Of a DNA stretch of 64,000 nt, positions 11,079 to 21,813 are shown in pieces; position 1 is the stretch's first letter, and every line of letters begins with the position of its first letter. The translations under genes and the position numbers were made by a program. The DNA is from Ichthyophis bannanicus (Eukaryota > Chordata > Amphibia > Gymnophiona > Ichthyophiidae): assembly GCA_033557465.1 (NCBI GenBank), contig JAWIIG010000025.1:7063001-7127000 (forward strand), written 5' to 3'. The notes under the pieces are model-generated. The model was not told the origin of the DNA. It worked only from the letters and a program-made list of their open reading frames with translations, and ran no database searches.

Positions 11079-12377
11079 ACTAGACGCTCTTCTTGGGCGT
11101 TATGTCTGCTGAGGGTATTATTGCTAGGAAACCCCCCCAGCCTGGGGTTTCCTCGGACCCTCCCCCTGAGAACCGAATCCAGCCGGCCGTGCGTGGTGGA
11201 GATGGCGACCCTCCCTTCCCGACCCCTCCCCCCCCCGTTTTCCCACTATCCCATCTAGCCTCCCCCCTCTACCTCGCTCCACACCCCCCACCCCTCACTC
11301 CCTTCCCTCCAGTGCCTAACCTAACCCTGAGGCTAAACACACTTCCTGTGGCATTGGGCCTACCCCCTAAAGAATCCCCTCCAGAGATCCACTTAAAAAC
11401 CCCCTACCCTCTTCCCCCCCCCCCGTAAGGCCGATGAACCTCACCAAATGGCACCGCCTCCGCTGGTCAAGTAGGCCCAGCACCGATTCTGGTTACGTTA
11501 ACCCACTATCGCTATCCGCCTCTGAGGGAGGGGGTCTGAGGGCACAAACCCCCTGGGGCCCGGTAAAACCTTCATCCTTGGTCGCAAGCTCAAAGGTCAT
11601 CACATCACCTCCCCTGGAGCCTAAGCCACAAGCCCCCAATCCATATAATCAATGTCCCTTATCACTTACCCCTGAAGGGAAACCTCGAAAAACCATTAGT
11701 GAAGTCCCCCCTACCGACAGGCATGCAGCAATCATGTTGTCAGTGTCTGGAGGGGCCCATCGCCTCCCCAGGTCACCCCCTCCCCGATTCTCACAAAGCA
11801 TAACACCCCCGGTGAAGGGAGTCACAGCCCCGGGGGAGAAAGTAACAGCACCCCCCGCAAATTTAAAGGAGCAGCCACGGGATCCCTCCACGCACTCAGC
11901 TCGAGCCTTCGCAGGCCAGGAGCCCCCCGAACCCTGTCGAAAGTGGACGGGCGGGAGGACCCGGTGCCCGGAGGCCCGCGAGCCTTCTCCCACCAGCAGA
12001 CACCAAGCTGTGATTATCAGCCACTCCCTCGGCAATTTCCCTATTAGAGAACCACTTGGCTTAGGGCTCATCAAAGAAAAGCAACAGACCCTCCCTTATA
12101 TAGCATTTTGCAATGTAGCTTAGGGCCTTAAATATTCAACCTCCACCACAATGATCTTGCACAGAGAAATCAAGAAGAGAGGAAAACAAAAAAGAAAGAG
12201 GAGAGGAGAGAAAGAAAGCTAACCAGTACAAGGTAAAAATAAAAGCATTGTCCAGCCACTGTTGCGCGACGCTCCTCTCACCACGTTCTCACCCAGCGGT
12301 AGTCAACCTCTCACTCCGGGTCTCACCGCTGTGCGCGGCAGCTTAAATTGAACTGTTCCTAGGCGTTCCTGATGTTT
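11079..12377 (-). other. Long inter-ORF region of Tx1-L1
   Basis: About 1.3 kb separates ORF1 from ORF2. It is GC- and C-rich on the plus strand and holds open frames on both strands (plus 11093-11428 and 11434-12123; minus 11649-12074) with proline-rich or low-complexity translations and no domain I recognise. It may be an internal regulatory or spacer segment, or may hold an unrecognised small ORF. Confidence 0.55.
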
Positions 12378-13211
12378 TCACGAGGAGGGGGGGGCCCCCT
12401 CGGTAGTTCCCGCCAGGCCTGCTAAAAAGGTTTGGGCCTCCGCCGGAGTTTGTATGTACTGTATCCGCCCCTGGTGCTCGACTCGCAGCTTCGCGGGATA
12501 CAACAGGGAGAGGCGCACTCCCCTGGTGATTAGTTGGGAGCACACCGCTGAGAAGGCCCGACGTCTCTGGCTTACCAACAGCGAGTAGTCCTGGAACACC
12601 AATATCTTCTCCGGGTCCGATATGGAGCGCTGATGAGCCCTGGCAGCCTTCAGGACCTCCTCCTTCTGGTGGAAGTCAAGGAAGCGGGCGATTACCGCAC
12701 GGGGCCTGCGCTCCTGGTCGCGCCTCGGTCCCAATCTGTGTGCTCGTTCTATTTTGATGGGGCCGGCCACACTGCCTGCTGAGATCTTCTCAATCCAGGC
12801 CACCAAGTAGCTACGAAGAGCTCCATCCGCCACATTTTCATCAATGCCAATGAAGCGAAGGTTTTTTCGGCGACCTCTGTTCTCCATATCGTCGAGCTTG
12901 TCGCCTTGATGTTTCACGAGGTCTTCCAGGGCCTTCACGCGGTCTACCAAGGAGCTCTGGGTATCCTCGACGCCTGAAATGCGAGTTTCTGTCTGCTCCA
13001 CTCTGGCGGTGAGGTCAGTAAAATTTTGCTGAATAGCTTGTAATTGATCCGCCAGTCCGCGGAAACGTTCATCTAGGGCCCGCACAACGGCAGCACTGAC
13101 CTCCGCTATCAGCGTTTGGTTGGCATCAGCTCCCGGGCTCCGCGGTGCTCCCTCCGCCATTTTGGTATCCGAGACCCGGGTCTTCTCCCGCCTAGGTGGT
13201 TTCGCAGACAT
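12378..13211 (-). CDS. Tx1-like L1 ORF1p RNA-binding protein
   Basis: This 277-codon intact frame encodes the L1 nucleic-acid chaperone that coats L1 RNA. After a basic N-terminus there is a coiled coil (about residues 45-105, with heptads through LDERFRGLADQLQAIQQ and VKALEDLVKHQGDKLDDMEN). An RRM-like domain follows (RRKNLRFIGIDE, then RAVIARFLDF), then the C-terminal domain with ILVFQDYSLLVSQRRRAF and the LLYPAKLRV strand. The order matches L1 ORF1p. The start is the first Met of the frame, 180 bp from the element's 5' end. Confidence 0.92.
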   Translation of the reverse strand: MSAKPPRREKTRVSDTKMAEGAPRSPGADANQTLIAEVSAAVVRALDERFRGLADQLQAIQQNFTDLTARVEQTETRISGVEDTQSSLVDRVKALEDLVKHQGDKLDDMENRGRRKNLRFIGIDENVADGALRSYLVAWIEKISAGSVAGPIKIERAHRLGPRRDQERRPRAVIARFLDFHQKEEVLKAARAHQRSISDPEKILVFQDYSLLVSQRRRAFSAVCSQLITRGVRLSLLYPAKLRVEHQGRIQYIQTPAEAQTFLAGLAGTTEGAPPSS

Positions 13212-13405
13212 CTAGATGCTCTTGGGTGTCTAAGCTCTCTCGTCGTTCTCGATTTCACCCCTGCACTGGAGCTCTTTATAATTCGGAGGGCGATTGCCAC
13301 TATTGCAGGTATTATATGCAGAATTAGGGGGTAGAGTGCCCAGAGCTGACCACCGCACGTCTACTCAGCTCATTGCCACCACCGGAAGTCCCTGTTGCCC
13401 CTTTT

Positions 13406-14340
13406 ATTGCCAACTTTAGTTTAGCCCATTGCAATTCCCTTATCCCTTCCCATCCTGCCAACTCCTCCTTCAGGTATTTGGCCATTCTACTGAAGTCAGT
13501 GATTTGAAGTTTAGGACTTTGAGCTTGCTATGATTGGACTGCACCTTGGCTTTTATCTCAAATCACACCGTGTGATGATCGCTGCTGCTCACAGGGGCAC
13601 CCACCCAGACATTCGACACGCTCTCACCATTGGTGAGCACTAAATCCAGCATTGAGCTTTCCCTAGTTGGTTCCATCACCATTTGTTTAAGTGATGCATC
13701 TTGGAAAGCATCCACAATTGTTTTGCTTCTTGCCAGATTCGCAGAAGGAGTACTCCAATCCACATCGGGTAGATTAAAGTCACCCAATATGATCACTTCC
13801 CCCTTTGTGGCTATCTTGGCAATATCAATAATCAATTCATTATCTATTTCTTCGATTTGAGTCGGAGGTCTGTAGACTACAGCAGTATGGATGACAGTGC
13901 CATCTCCTCTTTCCAACACATTCCAGAGCGCTTCTTCTTTTCCCCATGCACCCTGCATTTCAGTAGCTTTAATATTGCTTTTGAGATACAATGCTACTCC
14001 TCCTCCTTTTCCACTTTCCCTGTCTCTTCTGAATAGATTATAGCCAGCTATTGCTATATCCCATTCATGCGATTCATTAAACCATGTTTCTGTAATGGCC
14101 ACAATGTCCAAGTCCATTTCCACCATTAGGGCTTCCAGTTCCGGAACTTTGTTGGCTAAACTTCGAGCATTTGTGCTCATTGCTTTCCAGAATTTAACTG
14201 GCTTGCATGTATTTTGCATTGATTTTGTTCTGCCCACTTCTTCCCACTTGTCGTTGATGTGTGATTTAAAAGTGTGGCTGTTTCTGATGTTGTTCTGCAT
14301 TTGCCGGGAGTGACGTCCTGACTAGTCCTTCTCCATCCGT
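13406..14340 (-). pseudogene. CR1 ORF2 endonuclease domain
   Basis: This is the upstream half of the CR1 split by Tx1-L1. The open frame at 13563-14300 carries the APE endonuclease: STNARSLANKVPELEAL near the start, ITETWF, GGGVALYLKS, VVYRPPT, ILGDFNLPDVDWS, LDLVLT and SSDHH. The active-site pattern (N, E, D/N, SDH) is complete. The stretch 13406-13562 is the linker toward the RT and contains stops. It continues at 6886 after the L1. Confidence 0.9.
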
Positions 14341-14496
14341 CACCCCCTTTTTCTAGTTTAAATACATATCCACATACTGCCTGAATTTTTCACTTAGGAT
14401 ACTTTTCCCTGCGACAGAGAGATGTAGTCCATCAGCACAGTATAATCTCTTGTTGGTCCATCTGCTTCCTCAGTCGCCAATAAATCTGAATCCTTC

Positions 14497-15325
14497 TCAT
14501 TCGCACCAGGTCTGGAGCCATGTATTAAAGCTGTTAATGTGATGCAGCCTTTCTGCCCCCTTACCATAAACAGGTAGAACTTCTGAGAATGCTACAGTAT
14601 TAACAATGGGCTTGTGTTTCTCTCCCAGAGTCTGGAAGTCCCATTGAACTGCAGAGGAACTGTTTCGAGCCAGGTCATTTGTACCCAGGTGGATGACAAC
14701 ATCAATTTTGGAGTGCTCACTTTCTGCGCTAAGTATATCAACAATTTGGTTTGTATTCCTGTTGGCTGAAGAGCCTGGGAGGCATTTGACTATCTTCTCT
14801 CCTTTGAACTGTGATCCCATGTTGGTGCCTCTGATGATGGAATCTCCAAGTAGTAGTAGTTTTCCGTTTCAGTTTTTCTTCATATTTGGTGCTTAAGCAG
14901 GAGATTGGGCATTGACTTACTCATTTAAGGGCCCTTCAGTTTCCATGGATTGGAGTTCCTCATTAACCAAAGCAGAGAAGGCATTATGCAGGGATATCTC
15001 TTGATGCATAGTATGTCTCTTCATTACAGGTCACAATCTACCCGAGCCCACTGTGATCCATTTGTTCCTGGGATGTTTGATTCTTTGTGGGAGCGGTGGT
15101 GGACTTTGTTCTGTTTGTATCCTAGAAGAGGTGTGTTTCATTGCAGCTAGTTCTTCTCTTAGCAGAGTCAATTCTTTATGCATGACAGCTAGTTCTTCCC
15201 TTAGTAGAGTCAATTCTTTATGTATGGCAGCTGACTTGAGACACATAGGACAGGCTCTTAGGTTCCAAATGATTCATCTCAGAATGAAAGCACCACAGGT
15301 ATTGCACTGAATACACGACATGCTG
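14497..15325 (-). pseudogene. CR1 ORF1: zinc-finger, coiled coil and esterase-like domain
   Basis: ORF1 of many CR1 elements carries a Cys-rich start, a coiled coil and an SGNH-type esterase. Here the minus strand starts near 15323 with two Cys pairs (MSCIQCNTC, then CPMC), interrupted by one stop after about 15 codons. A repeated leucine-rich stretch follows (LTLLREELA twice, 15100-15240). At 14497-14820 there is an esterase-like block with VVIHLGTNDLAR and AFSEVLPV. The role is RNA or membrane binding in the element's particle, by analogy only. Confidence 0.8.
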
Positions 15326-16243
15326 ATTAAGCAGTCCTAGAAGGAGAAGAAGAAAAGGTGGGCTTAACACCAAATTAAAAAGGATAGATGGCAACGTATG
15401 TGACCACTATATAGGCAATGCAGCCCTGGGGTTGGTCGGGCGAGGGGTAGGGTGGGCGGGAACCTAAGTGTCCCTGGCCAGTAGGCCTTACATGAACAGT
15501 GGGCACACTCAGATATCTGATTTAAGGGCTACACAAGGAATGTAGGCAGTCAGAATATTCCCAAAAAGTAATGTATAACCAACAGTTAAATTCTATATTA
15601 GCAACAGGCAAAAAGATAGAGAGCTGAAAGCTTAGCTGTGTGGAGGCTCTGGAAGCTGTGCAGACTGGAGCTGACCAAGTACGTGTGGCAGGCTGTAAGA
15701 TAATCTAAATTAGCCCCTCCCTGGGAGCAGGTTTTCAACAGAAAATTCAAACAATGGAAGCAGAAATAGTCAAACTGAACTTTTTCTTTCTTTGTATTTG
15801 CCTACTGTGCAAAGGTCCCTGTAACTTTAATTGATACCTTTGCTTCTAAAGTCAGTAGGAGACATAGGTAAAAGACAAGGTCCCTGAAATTTAAGTATTT
15901 CTATTCCAGGTAGCTTTATATCACTAGTGTCCCTGGCCAGTAGGTCACACATGAACAGTGGGCACACTCAGATATCTGATTTAAGGGCTACACAAGGAAT
16001 GTAGGCAGTCAGAATATTCCCAAAAAGTAATGTTTAACCAACAGTTAAATTCTATATTAGCAACAGGCAGAAAGAAAGAGAGCTGAAAGCTTAGCTGTGT
16101 GGAGGCTCTGGAAGCTGTGCAGACTGGAGCTGACCAAGTACGTTTGGCAGTCTGTAAGATAATCTAATTAGCCCCTCCCTGGGAGGAGGTTTGCAACAGA
16201 AAATTCAAACAATGGAAGCAGAACTAGTCAAATAGTCAAACCC
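15326..16243 (-). repeat. Likely CR1 5' UTR with two direct-repeat units
   Basis: Upstream of CR1 ORF1, a roughly 310-bp unit occurs twice in the same orientation (15467-15776 and 15926-16240, spacing 459 bp), only slightly diverged, with a unique 150-bp spacer. The segment nearest ORF1 (15420-15466) is G-rich. Tandem promoter-like monomers at a LINE 5' end would explain this, but the units could also be an unrelated duplicated repeat. Confidence 0.5.
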
Positions 16244-16765
16244 TCATGTTGTTGTTGTTGTTATGTGCTGTCGAGTCGGTGTCGACTCATGGTGACCTTC
16301 TGGATAGTTGATCTAAACTATGTTCAGTCATCAGTCAGGTGGCTCATTGTTAATAGAGTAGCATCCATAGCTGATGTTATTCTATCGATCCATCTCATTG
16401 CCAGCCTTCCTCTTTTGCACTGACCTTCTACCTTGCCAACCATTATGGTTTTCTCTAACCAATTCTCTCTTCGCATGATGTGTCCAAAGTATGAAATAAA
16501 GTCTTGTTATCTGAACTTCTTAAGAAAGCTTAGGTTTGATCTCCTCTAGTACTGACTGGTTTGTATCTTCGGGCAGTCCATGATATACACAGTATTCGTC
16601 GTCAGCACCATAATTCAAAGGCATCAATTTTCTTTCTATCTTTTTCACTGCCCAACTTTCGCATTATTATGATGTTATTAAAAATACCATGGCTTGGACA
16701 AGTCCAATCTTTGTATGGAGAGAGACATCTCTGCTCATGATAATCTTGTCTAGGTCCTTCATAGC
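16244..16765 (-). mobile_element. RTE-clade LINE 3' end
   Basis: The plus strand starts with GTTGTTGTTGTTATGTGC and then TGTCGAGTCGG, the complement of the 3' end of RTE elements. Further in, the minus strand encodes the RTE C-terminus (SRDVSLHTKIGLVQAMVF and KKIDAFELWC, 16602-16770), broken by frameshifts. The region 16766-16880 encodes LWNDLPVQLREE-like residues on the minus strand and is probably a separate LINE scrap. Confidence 0.8.
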
Positions 16766-16889
16766 CACCCTTCCTAAACCTTGAATGGTCTGCTTCCTCA
16801 CGCAATTGCACTGGCAAATCATTCCATAACATGGGGGCAGCACCAGCAATTGCCTATGACTGAAATTCAACTTTATGTGTATTTTAAAC

Positions 16890-17460
16890 CAGTGCTTTTC
16901 AAACTTTCATCTTGTTGTTGTTGTTGTTAAGTGCCGTCGAGTTGGAGTCGACTCATGGCGACCCTCTGGATAACTATCCTAAATTGTGCTCGGTCTTCAG
17001 TCAGGTGGCTCATTGTTGACAGACTGGTACCCGTAGCTGCTGTTATTGTATTGATCCATCTCATTATCTTGTATGACCCCATTTTAATAACTGAAAATTC
17101 ATGTGACCCCAGATGATGATGAAATCGAAATAGCAGTTCTCTAGCCTCCTTCCCCTCCATCTACTCATCTAAAGCAGGAAGGCAGCAGCGTCAGTCAGCA
17201 AAGGGTCCTTTATGTCAGTGTGAAGCATGTGCCTACAGACCCCAGTACTCATCATGGGTTTCCAGTCCAACAGGAAGCTTACCCAGGAAGGGCAAGGGCC
17301 CATGAATTTTCACTGGCTCAAAGGCCACAGGCTGACTGGTGACTTGGCATACGTCACAATGAAAGTCCATAGAGTGGAAGTAATGGCCATGTTTCTGTGA
17401 TCCCATCCACTGATGATGTGACCCCATTTGGGGTCCCGACCCCAAGTTTGGGAACCACTG
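16890..17460. mobile_element. Non-autonomous hAT (Charlie-like) element
   Basis: It begins CAGTGCTTTTCAAACTT and ends AAGTTTGGGAACCACTG, the usual hAT inverted ends. It is flanked by TTTTAAAC (16882-16889) and GTTTAAAC (17461-17468), an 8-bp duplication with one mismatch. Internal words such as TGACCCCATTTTAAT are typical of this family. No transposase is encoded. An RTE-derived piece is inserted at 16916-17065. Confidence 0.85.
16916..17065 (-). mobile_element. Short RTE 3'-end insertion (SINE-like)
   Basis: This 150-bp copy of the RTE 3' terminus (starting with GTTGTT repeats, then GCCGTCGAGTTGGAGTCG) is bounded by ATCTTGT at 16909-16915 and 17066-17072, so it moved on its own into the hAT element. 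It is similar to the start of 16244-16765. Confidence 0.75.
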
Positions 17461-17993
17461 GTTTAAACCATTGGAACCACAAGTAAACTCTGGTTCTGAA
17501 ATCTCAGAGCTCGAGCAACAACATACTTTTGCAGAATGTCCTGAAAATAGGGAAGGAACAGATCATGCAATTGTAACCTCCTGGTGTTTCACTGAAGGAA
17601 AAGTCCCACCTTGCCTAGATGTTAAAATTGTCACAGGTGTTCTAAAGGATACCTCAGACTCTCCTCTAGTCAGAAAAAACAAAGTGTACAGGTTCAAAGT
17701 ATTTTTAATAAGCCAGTTTAAGATCAAACCTTCCAAATGCAGTAAAGTGCAAATAGACCATGGGAAAAGAACCTCCCATCATGAACATGAGCACACTTAT
17801 ATTCAAGTTCTTTACTTTCTTTAATGAAATATTGCTAATTAAAAGCATGGGCAATGAAATACTTTTAGAAATTTTCACTATGCAATTTCTCTTACAGTAG
17901 TGAAAACAGAAATATCAATTAATTAAAATAACACTTCAGTGTCTTCCAGGAATAAATAAGATTGCACTTGTGTACGATAAAATTACACACTAA
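17461..17993. other. No recognised gene
   Basis: A 117-codon plus-strand frame at 17471-17824 has no motif I recognise and starts right at the hAT target duplication. The AT-rich DNA after it shows no structure. It may be unique DNA or an old repeat. Confidence 0.4.
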
Positions 17994-17994
17994 G

Positions 17995-18066
17995 GGCAAG
18001 TCTACTAAAAGGATTTAACGTGTTCGTTTTATTAATGTGCGTTAACCTTTAGTAAACAAGCCGCTA
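17995..18066. mobile_element. Small palindromic MITE
   Basis: GGGCAAGTCTACTAAAAGG at the left and CCTTTAGTAAACAAGCC at the right are imperfect inverted ends next to TAA-like flanks. It resembles in style the TIR family of the two large elements (TTTACTAAA core). Confidence 0.5.
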
Positions 18067-18313
18067 AATTAGTTTACATTTTCTTCCCTTGTCCTGCAGG
18101 GGAAGTTACACTTCTAGAAGAGCACTCTTAAACTGCAAATAAGTTAAATGTAACCTTTTATAAAGACTTTCTAATTATTCCTGTCTTTCTCCCTCTTAGA
18201 GTTTGTTTTACACTAGATACCTACTACTTGGCTTTACATAAATTAATAGAGTCTACTTCCCTTTCTTAGCCTTTGTCCCTCAGCTGGGGGGCATGTTTAC
18301 TAATGCGTGCTAC

Positions 18314-20851
18314 CAGGGGCGGCCCAAGGGGGGTGCAGGGCCATGTGCGGAGACTTGGTGGGGGCCTCATTTGCATAAGGGGCCTCATTTGCATAAATAT
18401 TTGCATAATGTTAACATATACTAACTTTTAGTAAACATGCCTCTTAATGAGTGTATGGATAAAGAAAGACTAAAAGATTTCTACATTACTATAATCCAAT
18501 GCCAACCACCAGACACATTAGGAACTACTACAAACACTGCCCATTTAGAACCCATAGCAAACCCGCCGTATCCTAACAGCACTACCAGGACTCACAAAGC
18601 ACCATACCCTACCTATCAAAAGGAAACATGCAAATATTAAACCAATACATTTCAGAGAACAACAATACATGACCTACTGGGGAAAGAGAACAAGTGGCAA
18701 TGTCAAATAGGAATTACATAAACAGAATACCTCAGCTCAGTTACACATGCAGAACATAGACCATCACCAAACAAGGAATCACAATTTAGAAACAGGAAGA
18801 CAATAATTAAACTGGGAATCCCAAAAGCCAAACTTGGAATGTACAACACTGTAGAAATAAAACTATACATTAATTTGCTCTTGTACTAAACAAAGCACAG
18901 ACGTTAATGATGCACATTTACCAGAGCTGACATATTCCAATTAATAAATTCAAAATAAAGAGATATTTTTCTACCTTTTGTGCATTTTTTTTCAGCTGCA
19001 ATTGCTCCAGCCACTTTCTTCTGGTTTCTTCGTGTCTTCTGCCAACTCTCCATCGTCTGCTGTCCATTTGTCCTTTCTTCTCTCTTCTAGTTTTTTCCAT
19101 TCTCTCGCTACATCTGCTTTAACATACTAATCTTTCTCCTTTTGCTCTTTCCTCATTCCTATTTCATCCACTCAAATTTTACCCCTCCATCCTCAATCCC
19201 CACTTACTCTCCCAATACCCGGCCAATTGTAGATTTTTTATCCCTCCCACACAAAATATTTTTCCCCTCTTCATTTTACTCTCCCAGCCCCATCCCATTC
19301 TAATCCTCCCCCAACATCAGCTCCCTTTTAGTTCCAGCCTCACCCAGCATCCATTCCCTTCTAGTCCCTGCATCAGCCCATTTCCAGTCCTAGCAACGCC
19401 CCAACCCAATACCAGTCCTAGCCCCCCCCCATCAACCCACTTCCAGTCCTAACCACCATCACCCCATTTTCAGTTTAAGCCCCCCCTATAACCCATTACC
19501 AGTCCTAACCCCCCCATCAGCCCACTTCCAGTCCTAACCCCCATCAACCCATTTCCAGTCAACCCCCATAGCCCATTGCCAGTCCTAACCCCATCAGCCC
19601 ACCTCAAGTCCTAACCCCTCCCCATCAGCCCATTTCCTGTCCTAGCCCCCCCATAGCCCATTATCAGTCCTAACCCCCCCCATAGCCCATTACCAGACAG
19701 CCCCCATCAGCCAACAGCCCATTACCAGTCTTAACCCCCCCATAGCCCATTACCAGTTCTAACCCCCCCCCCAACAGCCCACAGCCCATTACCAGTCCTA
19801 ACCCCATCAGCCCACCTCCAGTCCTAACCCCTCCCCAGCAGCCCATGTCGTGTCCCAGCCCCCCCCAGAGCCCAGTATCAGTCCTACACCCCCGCCATAG
19901 CCCATTACCAGTCCTAACCCCCCATCAGCCCACAGCCCATTACCAGTCCTAACCCCATCAGCCCACCTCCAGTCTTAACCCCCCCATCAGCCCATTTCCA
20001 GTCCTAGCCCCCCATAGCCCATTACCAGTCCTAACCCCACCCAACAGCCCACCTCAAGTCCTAACCCCTCCCCATCAGCCCATTTCCTGTCCTAGCCCCC
20101 ATAGCCCATTACCAGTCCTAACCCCCCCCCCCAACAGCCCACTACCAGTCCTAACCCCATCAGCCCACCTCCAGTCTTAATCCCCCCAGCCCATTTCCAG
20201 TCCTAGCAACCCCACAACCCATTACCAGTCCTAGCCCCCCATAGCCCACTCCCCGTCCGCATCCCACCCGCCCAGTTCCAGTCCTAATCCCCCATCACCC
20301 AATTTTGAGTTTAAGCCCCCCATACCCCATTACCAGTCCTAACCTCCCCATCAGCCCACTACCAGTCCTAATCCCACAAGCCCTTTTCCACTTCTAATCC
20401 CCCATCAACCAATTTTTAGTTTAATCACCCCCATAGCCCATTACCAGTCCTAACCCCTCATCGACCCACTTCCAGTCCTAATCCCATCAGCCCATATACA
20501 GACTTAGCTCCCCCATAGCCCCTCACCACTCCTTACCCCCCCCCCGCCCCCCCATAGCCCCCCCAGATCCCCCCCCCCGCCCCCCCATAGCCCATCACCA
20601 CTCCTAACCCCCCCCAAGCCCATCACCACTCCTAACCCCCCCAGCCCAGCCCAGCCCAGCCCAGCCTAGCCTATGGAAATTTATTTTTAAAAAAAGCTGT
20701 CTGCTGCCGTTACGGCCTCGGCAGCTGCAGCAGACAGCTTTTTTTTTTTTTTTTATTTTACTTTTAGATCAGAATGTTTTTTGCGCGGGGCCCCCTGAAA
20801 CGCGGGGCCCTGTGCAAAAAACATTCTCGCTCAATGGACGGGCCGGCCCTG
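18314..20851 (+). mobile_element. hAT-type element with minisatellite interior, copy 1
   Basis: It starts CAGGGGCGGCCC and ends GGGCCGGCCCTG, with the 8-bp duplication CGTGCTAC at 18306-18313 and 20852-20859. From left to right it holds a short unit with GCCTCATTTGCATAA, a region shared with copy 2 that includes a partial open frame (18437-18640), about 1.3 kb of minisatellite, a hairpin at 20689-20745 and the right end. No transposase is visible. Copy 2 lies inverted at 39336-42124. Confidence 0.88.
19380..20680. repeat. Minisatellite, about 25-28-bp units
   Basis: Degenerate units of the type CCCATTACCAGTCCTAAC preceded by CCCCCATAG or CCCATCAG are repeated tens of times, with length variation from C-runs. 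The same units, in reverse complement, fill copy 2 (39770-41090) and remain in the fragment at 22707-22925. Confidence 0.9.
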
Positions 20852-20888
20852 CGTGCTACCAGGTAGTACAGGCTATGGTGCATGCTTA

Positions 20889-20974
20889 GGGGCATGTTTA
20901 TTAAGCTGAGCTAATGGCTAGCATATGCCATTTGTAACTAGGTGCTAACCACTACCCAGTTTAGCAAACATGCC
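20889..20974. mobile_element. Small MITE with 3-bp duplication
   Basis: The left end GGGGCATGTTTATTAA and the right end TTTAGCAAACATGCC are inverted and flanked by TTA on both sides (20886-20888, 20975-20977). The ends resemble those of the large elements at 25846 and 49868. A similar GGGGCATGTTTACTAA end lies at 18289, where the 18314 hAT-type element is inserted. Confidence 0.6.
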
Positions 20975-21813
20975 TTAAGTGCACCGTGCTGACATTTAGC
21001 GCAGAGCACTGTACCAGTGCTCCCATGCTAACCAAGTAGCAGGTTAGTGGGCAGTGACACGACGGATTTGGGTCATAATAAGTTTATTGATAGCACCAGC
21101 CCAGCTATGCGCAACTATTAGGAAAACTAGGCAGTTGCCTAGGGCACTGGGGGCAGGCACAAGAGATGAGGTTCACCTAGGGCGCCTCATTTCCTCACGC
21201 CAGCCCTGGCTGTAAGTGTGGGTGCACGTAAGGCTAATTTTGGTACATGTTGGTACCAATGACATAGGAAAGTGTGGGAGGGAGGTTCTGGAGACCAAAT
21301 TTAGGCTTGTAGGAAAGAAGTTGAAATCCAGAACTTCCAGGATAGTATTTTTCGAAATGCTTCCCATTCCACGCACAGGGCACAAGAGGCAGGAAGAGAT
21401 GATGGTGCAAAGAACAGAGTTTTGGATTCGTTAGGAACTGAGCAATGTTCTGGGGAAGGGAGGGGCTTTTCAGAAGGGATGGGTTCCACCTTAAACAGGA
21501 TGGTACCAAGCTACTGGCATTAACCTTTAAAAAGTAGATAGAGCAGCTTTTAAACTAGATAATAGGGGAAAGCCGACAATCACCCAAGAGCGCATGGTTT
21601 GGAAAGATGTATCCTTGAAGGATGCTAGCAAAAGAGGGAAGTTAGGGCATCCCGACAGAGAGGTTCCAATAAAGATAAAAGTAATCCAGATGCCCTTAAG
21701 TACAGAGCTGTAAGGTTCCAAATTACCCATATCAACTGATAACCAGATTAATATGAATAAAATACAACCTCTAAAATGCCTGTGTGCAGATGCTAGAAGT
21801 CTAAAAAAATAAG

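Larger units (their letters stand above)
6901..13391 (-). mobile_element. Nearly complete Tx1-like L1 LINE with open ORF1 and ORF2
   Basis: This 6.5-kb element lies inside a CR1. It has a poly(A) tail (poly-T at 6897-6914 on the plus strand), an ORF2 of 1268 codons, an ORF1 of 277 codons and a short 5' UTR to about 13391. The target duplication CTGTTGCCCCTTTT is perfect at 6887-6900 and 13392-13405. CR1 coding resumes on each side. Intact frames, a clean tail and a perfect duplication all indicate a recent insertion. Confidence 0.93.

Noticed and set aside
11434..12123. 229-codon plus-strand protein gene
   Set aside because: It is antisense to the L1 spacer, Pro-rich and without a domain; kept only as a finding about the spacer.
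17471..17824. 117-codon host exon
   Set aside because: No recognisable domain, no clear splice sites, and it starts at a transposon duplication.
19380..20680. Regularly spaced repeats resembling a CRISPR array
   Set aside because: Units are degenerate and tandem without unique spacers, lie inside a eukaryotic transposon, and have no cas genes nearby.
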